From NCBI GenBank assembly GCA_002415895.1, contig DIAV01000024.1, positions 1-9,331 on the forward strand: 9,331 bases of DNA, written 5' to 3'. Origin of the DNA: Anaerolineales bacterium UBA5069 (GTDB taxonomy: Bacteria; Chloroflexota; Anaerolineae; Caldilineales; Caldilineaceae). Positions 1 through 5,269 of the stretch are shown here, piece by piece. How positions within the stretch are numbered: the stretch's first letter is position 1; every line of letters starts with the position of its first letter. The notes under the pieces are model-generated. The model made no database searches and had not been told where the DNA came from. It saw nothing but the letters and a program-made list of their open reading frames with translations. The translations under genes and the position numbers were made by a program.

Positions 1-4
1 CCAC

Positions 5-682
5 TTACTTCAACTCCGCCACACGCGGGTTGGGCGTAAAGAACATTTCGCACAGTTCAATAATGTTGTCGGGGTTGGCGAGAAAGCGCCATTCGAGCAC
101 AGTGTCCATCTCGGTGTCCACCACGCCCGGCGCCGTACGCACCCAACTCATGAGGTAGCCCGTAATGGCCGACAAATTCTTGCCAATCAGGAAAAGTTGG
201 AGGTCGGCCTGTTCGCTGTGATAGGTGTTGAGCAGCCAGACCAGGCGCACATCGGGGTGAGGCGGCAGATCGAGCAGCGCCTGGAAGCAGCGACGATCCA
301 TCCCCGGCTGCACGTCGATCATCACACTCACGGCCACCTTCTGGCTCTGGCTGACTTCCATCTCCAAATCAAGCAGCGCATCGAGGTCGGCGCGTCCGCC
401 AAAGGAGAGAATTGTGCTTGTCTCGCGGACGCCATCCACCGAGCGGACCACGTCGAGGATGAAATTGTTGAACTCGGGAAAGTCGCGCACGAGGCAAACA
501 AAGCGCAAATCGGCGCGATGGCGCAGCCAGTTGGCCCACAGCGGGGCCACGCCCTGTGTGCGATAGCGGCGCACGTTTTCCAGTAACTGCTCGCGCGCGA
601 TTTCGTCCTTGCCGCTGAAGATATCGCAGTCGACAAAAGCAAGCACGGGACGCTGGCGCTGGGTTGCGGTGGCTTCGGCCAT
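5..682 (-). CDS. Tandem Lrp/AsnC-type ligand-binding (RAM-like) domain protein without HTH
   Basis: A 225-aa cytoplasmic protein. It shows two consecutive beta-alpha-beta-beta-alpha-beta units that resemble the regulation-of-amino-acid-metabolism (RAM) sensor domain of Lrp/AsnC regulators. The first spans about residues 11-96 and contains a strand-helix block like VCLVRDFPEF followed by DGVRETSTIL. The second spans about residues 115-202 and contains LQLFLIGKN followed by APGVVDTEMD. The 'pGV..T.T' turn after a long helix is the typical RAM signature. No N-terminal helix-turn-helix is present, so it is unlikely to bind DNA itself; stand-alone RAM proteins of the family bind small effectors, often amino acids, as oligomers. 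The ATG at 682 was chosen over the upstream in-frame TTG at 709 because CAGGAG sits 6 nt before the ATG. The gene follows the secreted-protein gene on the same strand after a 151-bp gap with a strong hairpin. The domain call is by eye, and the ligand is unknown. Confidence 0.7.
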   Translation of the reverse strand: MAEATATQRQRPVLAFVDCDIFSGKDEIAREQLLENVRRYRTQGVAPLWANWLRHRADLRFVCLVRDFPEFNNFILDVVRSVDGVRETSTILSFGGRADLDALLDLEMEVSQSQKVAVSVMIDVQPGMDRRCFQALLDLPPHPDVRLVWLLNTYHSEQADLQLFLIGKNLSAITGYLMSWVRTAPGVVDTEMDTVLEWRFLANPDNIIELCEMFFTPNPRVAELK

Positions 683-688
683 GATCTG

Positions 689-694
689 CTCCTG
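689..694 (-). promoter_or_regulatory. Ribosome binding site deciding the start of the RAM-like gene
   Basis: CAGGAG on the minus strand lies 6 nt before the ATG at 682. It supports this start over the in-frame TTG at 709, which has no comparable site. Confidence 0.7.
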
Positions 695-747
695 CACAGT
701 AGTTGGCAATGCGGGCCGGCAAATTCATCGAGGTGTAAGAGATGGGT

Positions 748-776
748 TGTGGGCGGGCCGCTCTGGCCCGCCCACA
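748..776 (-). terminator. GC-rich perfect hairpin, possible terminator or dispersed repeat
   Basis: TGTGGGCGGGCC (748-759) and GGCCCGCCCACA (765-776) are perfect reverse complements: a 12-bp stem around the 5-nt loop GCTCT. It lies 58 bp past the stop codon of the secreted-protein gene and 66 bp before the start of the RAM-like gene. That position suits an intercistronic terminator or an RNA-stabilising hairpin. No T-tract follows on the minus strand (ACCCATCTC comes next), so it is not a textbook intrinsic terminator. It could also be one copy of a dispersed palindromic repeat. Confidence 0.5.
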
Positions 777-833
777 TTGAATCTACAACGGAGAACTGAT
801 TTGCGTCAATCCAGCCATGGCGTATGCACAGGC

Positions 834-2651
834 TTACGGCAAGCCGAGCAACTGCACTGCGTCAATCTCGTTCCAGCCGGATACAAGGTCCATTTGCAGC
901 GTCAGGCGAATGCGGTCGGTCAGGAAGTCTACGCTGTCCAGCGCCGGGCTGAAGACGCGCATGACTTCATCAGTCAGTTCTTCGCCTTCCCAAAGCACGC
1001 TCCATTCGTCCGCATCGGCATCGTAGGCCTCAATGCGCGTGACGGCGCCCGGGTTGTAGCTTTCGTAGATGTTCACGCCCGTGGGTGCAACCCTGTGCGC
1101 GTAGGTCAGTTCAAGGGTCTCTTCGCCGCTGTCAGGCTCTTTGGATGCCCACGCCAGCGGATTGTCTGACGCCGCCGCAACGTTGGGTGCACCGGTTGCC
1201 TCGGTGGGCGTGTAGCCGCTATCTGAGAACTGGCTGCTGGCTGTCGCTTCGGTGGCCCACTGGGCGGCCACTGCACCCGCGGGCTCCAGCGTCACACGCA
1301 GCGCAAAGGGCGTTTCCTCGCTGGCATAGCTGCCATTCACTTCAATTTGCAGCAAGCCAGCGCTCTGCAAGGCTTGTGACATCGCCTCAAACGAACCGCT
1401 GTTGTAGCCGCTCATCGAGGCAACGGAATTGCCGTCAGCATCTACAATCTGGCCGGTCAGATCCAGGTCCACATCGGGATTGGCAACCATGGCAATTGTG
1501 ACAAGCTGGTTGGCTTCGTCAACAGGCAACGTGTACACCATCTTGCCGCCAGCAGGCACGACCCCCCACGTGGTTTCGCCGGGTACAATCTCGGGTGCAG
1601 CCTCACCTGCCTCCACCAGCAGCGTATAGTCGACTGGTTCAGCGACTTCGCCGCGTGTATAGAGGCGCACGAAATATTCACCTGCCACGGGGGCCACAAA
1701 AGTCAGCACCTCGTTGGAATCGCTGTTGTATGAACTCCATGTGTCGGTGGTGGGATTGATCGATACGGCCATATCCATGTCAACATCGGTTGTGTCCGCA
1801 GCCAGTGTTACCGTGAACTGGAGGCCTGCCTCGTCAACGTTGAAGCGATAGGCCTTCTGCGTCGTGCCGGGGTTGAGTGTGCCCGCCATCTCCTCGCCCA
1901 CCGTCAACGCGGGCACAGGGCCGGAAAGCAGCACAACCGCAGTCAGGCTGTTGCCGCCGGTCACGGGTGTGATCTCCACATGATAGCGTCCGCCCTGGGT
2001 CCAGAAGACGGCCGGCCCCTCGACGCTGCTGTCGCTAATCGATGCGTAGGCATTTTCGCCCGAGATGTAGATGGAGTAGGAATCGCCCTCATCACCTGAG
2101 GCGGTGAGGAATGCCTGCTGCCAGAAATCCGTCTCCTCAATATCCAGTTCGGCGTAGAGTACGCCTTCAACATCTTCCGCGGTCACAAAGCTGCCATTGT
2201 CAAGCGCGCCGTCGCCATATTCAGCGCTGAGTTCACCCAACTGGCCGGTGACAAAGAGCGAAAGTGTGGCATCCTCATTGGCCGTGAGCGTAAAGGCATG
2301 ATCGCCGCCCTTAAGATCAAGCTGCGTGGTTTGGAAGACATCATTGAAGACCTCATCGCCGCGCCGATCGGTGATGGCCAGCGTGAACTTGGCGGCCTCG
2401 GCTTCGTCGCCGGTGGTGATCACGTAGGAGGTGCTCTCGGGCAGATCGATGATATAGGTCACGCTGTCGCCGGCGGTAAAATCGCCTGTGGCCAGTTGCC
2501 CCAACAGCAGCGTCACGGGTTCACCCGCATCCTGGGCAAAGGCGGCCGGTGTCGCGGTCAGGAGCAACGCGAGGGCAAGGGCAAGGCTCAATACCAGAGT
2601 AACTCGCCTGCGCAATGCGCCCTGTGTTCGTACGGGGAATTTGACTGACAT
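834..2651 (-). CDS. Secreted protein with PPC-like beta-sandwich repeats and a discoidin-like C-terminal domain
   Basis: A 605-aa exported protein. The start is the ATG at 2651, preceded by AAGGAG at 6-nt spacing; an upstream in-frame ATG at 2681 lacks such a site. The signal peptide has a basic n-region (RRR near residues 14-16), a long Leu/Ala core and a likely cleavage after AFA near residue 39. There is no lipobox, I see no cysteine in the protein, and no further membrane segment. The mature part is acidic and built from about four beta-rich modules of roughly 100 aa (about 46-135, 145-243, 247-347 and 352-457). The third is clearest: TVGEEMAGTLNPG, then AYRFNVDEAG, then GEYFVRLYT, the pattern of bacterial pre-peptidase C-terminal (PPC) domains. 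Residues about 461-605 form a discoidin-like module with ATASSQFSDSGY, EATGAPN, LAWASKEPDSGEETLEL, YNPGAVTRIEAYD and WNEIDAVQLLG. Such domains usually bind glycans or surfaces. No catalytic domain is visible, so an adhesive or binding role is inferred. Confidence 0.75.
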   Translation of the reverse strand: MSVKFPVRTQGALRRRVTLVLSLALALALLLTATPAAFAQDAGEPVTLLLGQLATGDFTAGDSVTYIIDLPESTSYVITTGDEAEAAKFTLAITDRRGDEVFNDVFQTTQLDLKGGDHAFTLTANEDATLSLFVTGQLGELSAEYGDGALDNGSFVTAEDVEGVLYAELDIEETDFWQQAFLTASGDEGDSYSIYISGENAYASISDSSVEGPAVFWTQGGRYHVEITPVTGGNSLTAVVLLSGPVPALTVGEEMAGTLNPGTTQKAYRFNVDEAGLQFTVTLAADTTDVDMDMAVSINPTTDTWSSYNSDSNEVLTFVAPVAGEYFVRLYTRGEVAEPVDYTLLVEAGEAAPEIVPGETTWGVVPAGGKMVYTLPVDEANQLVTIAMVANPDVDLDLTGQIVDADGNSVASMSGYNSGSFEAMSQALQSAGLLQIEVNGSYASEETPFALRVTLEPAGAVAAQWATEATASSQFSDSGYTPTEATGAPNVAAASDNPLAWASKEPDSGEETLELTYAHRVAPTGVNIYESYNPGAVTRIEAYDADADEWSVLWEGEELTDEVMRVFSPALDSVDFLTDRIRLTLQMDLVSGWNEIDAVQLLGLP

Positions 2652-2771
2652 TGGAGTCTCCTTGACTGGGTGAATCTGCATTGCTGTTACACTGCGTTTG
2701 GATGGGCAGGGTGGAGTCGGTGGTGGCGCGCCCTTACGCCGTGAGCGTGAATCCTGCTGCTTGATAGCAGG

Positions 2772-2800
2772 GTTTTATCATAGAACGGGCCGAATGCCAA
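2772..2800 (-). promoter_or_regulatory. Candidate sigma70-like promoter for the secreted-protein gene
   Basis: On the minus strand TTGGCA (2800-2795) is followed after 17 nt by TAAAAC (2777-2772). The -35 box matches consensus at 5 of 6 positions and the -10 box at 4 of 6. An overlapping TATGAT (2782-2777) is a better -10 hexamer but has poor spacing to either TTGGCA (12 nt) or TTGCAT (22 nt). Sequence match alone supports this. Confidence 0.3.
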
Positions 2801-2825
2801 TGGAATGCAAAATTGGCGCGCCGCC

Positions 2826-2904
2826 TGTGCATGGCTGCATTGTGCAACAGGCAACGAAACGGGCCTGTGCACTGTTGCACACGGGGGATGTGCGTCCGCG
2901 CACA
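2826..2904. repeat. Cluster of six TGTGCA/TGTGCG half-sites with nested inverted repeats
   Basis: TGTGCA occurs at 2826, 2841 and 2866, its complement TGCACA at 2876, TGTGCG at 2889 and CGCACA at 2899. Two perfect dyads result: TGTGCAACAG (2841-2850) with CTGTTGCACA (2872-2881), and TGTGCG (2889-2894) with CGCACA (2899-2904) across a 4-nt loop. A competing dyad pairs ACAGGC (2847-2852) with GCCTGT (2863-2868). The cluster sits just upstream of the candidate promoter of the secreted-protein gene, where an activator or repressor could bind. It lies about 75 bp downstream of the creatininase stop, so an RNA 3'-end structure for that gene is the alternative. Confidence 0.45.
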
Positions 2905-2977
2905 GCACCTCACCCCCGCCGCTCTCCATGTTGCGACCATCTGGCAAACGGATCGATGGCTCCGCGCATGGAAATAC

Positions 2978-3676
2978 TTACCAGTCGGTGTCGATGACCG
3001 CGCGCGTCTCCGCCACGGCCACCTCCCAAAGCGCCAGCATGTCGGCATCAGGGCGCTGGTGCAGCCCCATGAAGTTGCCCGCACCGTAGTAAGCGCGCGC
3101 AGCCATGCCCACCAGCGCCGCCCCGCTGCCGCGCTCGGGCAGCGCCACCGCCTCGGCGGGTGGTGTCACACCGGCCAGGCGCGTCCATGGGAAGTTTTCC
3201 ATCCACGAGGCATGGCTGGCGGCATTGTCAATCTCGTGAACCTTGGCCCACGTGCGCGGGGCGCGCCACCAGTCATGCAGCTTCACCTGCACGCCAGGGT
3301 GATCAGCCATCCACTCAATTGCAAAGTGGCCTGCGGGCGCATTGCCGCCGTGACCGTTGACGAGCACAATGCGCTTGAAGCCGCTCTGCGCCAGGCTGTC
3401 GAGCATGTCGCGCACAATCGCCACATAGGTGCTCACGCGCAGCGACAAGGTGCCGGGATAGGCCAAAAAGTAGGGCGTAATGCCATAGGTCAGCGCCGGA
3501 AAGACGGCCACACCCAGCGGCGCGGCGGCTTCCACGGCCACGCGCTCGGCCAGAATTGAATCCGTTGCCAGGCTCAAATATGCATGCTGCTCAGTGCTGC
3601 CCAGGGGAATGACGGCGCGGTCATCATTGGCAAGATAGCTTTCAACCTGCATCCAGTTGCTTTCGGCAATACGCAC
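2978..3676 (-). CDS. Creatininase-family metal-dependent amidohydrolase
   Basis: A 232-aa cytoplasmic protein, close to the family's usual 230-260 aa. Family marks in order: IPLGSTEQHAYLSLATD (about 24-39), with E29, H31 and D39 as predicted metal ligands; TYGITPYFLAYPGTLSL (about 63-79); NGHGGN at 107-112, with H109 a predicted ligand; and H155ASWME160, which aligns with the family's HAGExETS segment. The family hydrolyses cyclic or linear amides (creatinine, FAPy-type intermediates, mycofactocin precursor peptide). The substrate cannot be deduced here. The first metal motif is divergent: the usual EQHGPHLPLxTD is replaced by a version one residue shorter that lacks the second His. The start is GTG at 3676, with AGGAG 8 nt upstream; the frame stays open to 3793 but has no good ribosome site there. 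The gene is divergent from the glycosyltransferase operon. Confidence 0.85.
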   Translation of the reverse strand: MRIAESNWMQVESYLANDDRAVIPLGSTEQHAYLSLATDSILAERVAVEAAAPLGVAVFPALTYGITPYFLAYPGTLSLRVSTYVAIVRDMLDSLAQSGFKRIVLVNGHGGNAPAGHFAIEWMADHPGVQVKLHDWWRAPRTWAKVHEIDNAASHASWMENFPWTRLAGVTPPAEAVALPERGSGAALVGMAARAYYGAGNFMGLHQRPDADMLALWEVAVAETRAVIDTDW

Positions 3677-3684
3677 AGTGGCTA

Positions 3685-3689
3685 CTCCT
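3685..3689 (-). promoter_or_regulatory. Ribosome binding site deciding the GTG start of the creatininase-family gene
   Basis: AGGAG on the minus strand lies 8 nt before GTG at 3676. The conserved creatininase fold begins directly afterwards (RIAESNW), which supports this start over the longer open frame reaching 3793. Confidence 0.65.
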
Positions 3690-3791
3690 ATTGTGCAGTC
3701 AGTTGGGATAGAAATCCGGGATGGAAACCTGGGGCGGCAACGGCAAACTGTGCGAACGCTCAACGCGTCTTCCAGCCATCGCGCCATGGTC

Positions 3792-3797
3792 ATTATA
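3792..3797 (-). promoter_or_regulatory. Candidate -10 box for the creatininase-family gene
   Basis: A perfect TATAAT on the minus strand lies 115 nt upstream of the GTG start. No good -35 box is seen at 16-18 nt (GGCGCA at 17 nt), so this is only a suggestion. It also argues that codons upstream of 3676 belong to a leader rather than to the protein. The rest of the 272-bp divergent gap (3677-3948) contains no gene. I found no convincing plus-strand promoter for the glycosyltransferase operon in it. Confidence 0.35.
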
Positions 3798-3948
3798 GGG
3801 TACGCGCGCTACTTTGCGCCTGAGCGCCGCGCGGATCGAAATCACATCATCAACGCAAAATCATGTTACCCTGTGATAAAAGCCGTACTGCGGTCAGGCG
3901 CATTCTGCCTGCATCACCCTGCGGTCCGTCTATTGGGAGGATTTCACC

Positions 3949-5163
3949 ATGCGTATTGCTCTGCTCCACTATGCAGTGCCCCCTGTTGTGGGTGGCGTGG
4001 AGCGCGTGCTGGCCGCACAGGCCAATCTGCTGGCCGATGCCGGCCACAGCGTGCAGGTGCTGGCGGCGCGTGGCGAGGCATGGCGCAACGACATCCCCGT
4101 GCATTTGCTGCCGCTTGCCGATTCCATGCACCCCACCATTCTCGAAATCAAGGTGGCGCTTGATGCCGGTTTGGCGCCGCCTGCTTTTGCCCTTGTGCGC
4201 GATACATTGATCACCGCACTGGCCGCAGCGCTTGCGGGCGTTGATGTGCTGATTGCCCACAATGTCGCCTCACTCAACAAGAATCTGCCGCTGACCGCAG
4301 CGCTGCACGCGTTAACGCAGCAGCCCGCGGCCCCCGCGCTCATCCTTTGGCACCACGATTTGGCGTGGACAACGCCCCGCTACCGTGCCGAACTGCACGA
4401 CGGTATGCCGTGGGATCTCCTGCGCACCGACTGGCCGTGGGCCACGCAGGTTGTCATTTCGGCCATGCGCCGTGACGAACTGGCCGCGCTGCTGGGTGTG
4501 CCCGCAAGCCGCATCCACATTGTGCCTAACGGCGTGGACGTGGAGACATTCTTCAAGCTGGACGATGAGACCTTGCCCCTCGTCAAACAGCTGGATTTGC
4601 TGGAGCCCAGGCCGCTGCTGCTGCTGCCTGTGCGCCTGACGCCGCGCAAGAACATTGCGCTTGCGCTGCACATGCTGGCGCACCTGCGTACACACCTGCC
4701 CGGCGCGCGCCTGCTTGTCACGGGGCCGCTGGGCGCACACAACCCCGCCAACGCCGCCTATTTTGCAGAGCTGCGCGCCCTGCGCGCCACGCTGCAACTG
4801 GATGATGCGGTGATCTTCCTTGCCGAAGTCTACACTGGCTTTGTGCCCGATGCCGTGCTGGCTGATCTCTATCGCTTTGCCGATGCGCTCTTCCTGCCCA
4901 GCCGCGAGGAGGGCTTTGGCATTCCCTTGCTCGAAGCGGCGCTGAACCGGCTGCCCATCTTCTGCAGCGACATCCCCGTTTTACGCGAACTGGCGGGTAA
5001 CGATGCCCACTACTTTGCGCCTGACGCCGACCCGATGCAGGTGGCTGAACTCGTTGCCGGCAGCCTGCTGGCAGCGCCCACAGTGCGCTTCGGCCTGCGC
5101 GCCCGCGCCGCCACCTGGCAGCAGGTTTACAAACAGCACATTGCGCCGCTGCTCGATGCTTAG
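3949..5163 (+). CDS. GT4-family (GT-B fold) glycosyltransferase
   Basis: A 404-aa cytoplasmic retaining glycosyltransferase, typical length for GT4. The N-terminal Rossmann half starts MRIALLHYAVPPVVGGVERV, with the GGxE-type acceptor loop (residues 15-18), then ADAGHSVQVLA. It carries LWHHDLAW (133-140) and the inter-domain IHIVPNGVDVETF (189-201). The C-terminal sugar-nucleotide half begins RPLLLLPVRLTPRKNIALAL (221-240), where R229 and K234 fit the phosphate-binding residues. It ends with the E-x7-E motif SREEGFGIPLLEA, E321 and E329. The ATG at 3949 has GGGAGG 8 nt upstream. It is the first gene of the run leading into gpgS and gpgP. By context it may extend glucosylglycerate or its phosphorylated precursor with a second hexose, as mannosylglucosylglycerate-forming enzymes do in other bacteria. 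Donor and acceptor cannot be read from the sequence, so a cell-surface glycan role is the alternative. Confidence 0.85.
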   Translation: MRIALLHYAVPPVVGGVERVLAAQANLLADAGHSVQVLAARGEAWRNDIPVHLLPLADSMHPTILEIKVALDAGLAPPAFALVRDTLITALAAALAGVDVLIAHNVASLNKNLPLTAALHALTQQPAAPALILWHHDLAWTTPRYRAELHDGMPWDLLRTDWPWATQVVISAMRRDELAALLGVPASRIHIVPNGVDVETFFKLDDETLPLVKQLDLLEPRPLLLLPVRLTPRKNIALALHMLAHLRTHLPGARLLVTGPLGAHNPANAAYFAELRALRATLQLDDAVIFLAEVYTGFVPDAVLADLYRFADALFLPSREEGFGIPLLEAALNRLPIFCSDIPVLRELAGNDAHYFAPDADPMQVAELVAGSLLAAPTVRFGLRARAATWQQVYKQHIAPLLDA

Positions 5164-5165
5164 CG

Positions 5166-5175
5166 GTTGTACAAC
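5166..5175. repeat. 10-bp perfect palindrome right after the GT4 stop codon
   Basis: GTTGTACAAC is self-complementary and begins 2 bp after the TAG. Its right half overlaps the left arm of an imperfect hairpin: AACTTGGC (5173-5180) with GCC (5193-5195) and AAGTT (5198-5202), with a 2-nt bulge. It could be an operator or an intercistronic RNA structure. Chance occurrence is possible at this length. Confidence 0.35.
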
Positions 5176-5223
5176 TTGGCGCTCGAGCCTGTGCCGGAAG
5201 TTAGCGCGGATGCATGATTGATT

Positions 5224-5247
5224 ATTGGTGCATTTGCGCGCACCAAT
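5224..5247 (+). promoter_or_regulatory. Inverted repeat in the leader before gpgS
   Basis: ATTGGTGC (5224-5231) and GCACCAAT (5240-5247) form a perfect 8-bp stem with an 8-nt loop, ending 10 nt before the AAGGAG ribosome site of the USP-GpgS gene. There is no T-tract after it, so it looks more like an operator dyad or a 5' hairpin affecting translation or mRNA stability than a terminator. Confidence 0.45.
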
Positions 5248-5257
5248 CCCAGCCATC

Positions 5258-5263
5258 AAGGAG
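5258..5263 (+). promoter_or_regulatory. Ribosome binding site deciding the GTG start of USP-GpgS
   Basis: AAGGAG lies 6 nt before GTG at 5270. The open frame reaches a TTG at 5225, but that codon lies inside the inverted repeat and has no ribosome site, so the GTG is preferred. Confidence 0.7.
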
Positions 5264-5269
5264 CTTTCT

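Larger units (their letters stand above)
2652..2977. other. 326-bp gap upstream of the secreted-protein gene, carrying regulatory-looking dyads
   Basis: No convincing gene lies here. From left to right it holds: the AAGGAG ribosome site of the secreted-protein gene (2658-2663); a 6-bp stem CCTGCT/AGCAGG (2753-2758 and 2766-2771) that would lie near the 5' end of the transcript; a candidate minus-strand promoter (2772-2800); and a cluster of TGTGC-type half-sites with nested inverted repeats (2826-2904). It also contains two GGCGCGCC palindromes. No obvious intrinsic terminator follows the creatininase gene. Confidence 0.5.

Noticed and set aside
683..709. Longer start (TTG at 709) for the RAM-like protein
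   Set aside because: The extra nine codons contain the CAGGAG ribosome site of the ATG at 682, so they are leader rather than protein.
609..1169. 186-codon plus-strand open frame across the 3' ends of two minus-strand genes
   Set aside because: It runs through the hairpin at 748-776 and the conserved C-terminal discoidin-like domain on the other strand. No family resemblance was seen.
2725..2822. Two GGCGCGCC palindromes
   Set aside because: Short GC palindromes are expected by chance in GC-rich DNA, and there is no larger shared element around the two copies.
2813..3559. 248-codon plus-strand open frame opposite the creatininase gene
   Set aside because: Its translation is rich in His/Arg/Ala and matches no family. 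The minus-strand frame has clear creatininase motifs, so this is a high-GC antisense shadow.
3841..3878. ATCACA ... TGTGAT dyad upstream of the GT4 gene as a CRP/FNR-type site
   Set aside because: The half-sites are 26 bp apart, not 6 bp, so they do not fit a CRP/FNR operator. Chance is likely.
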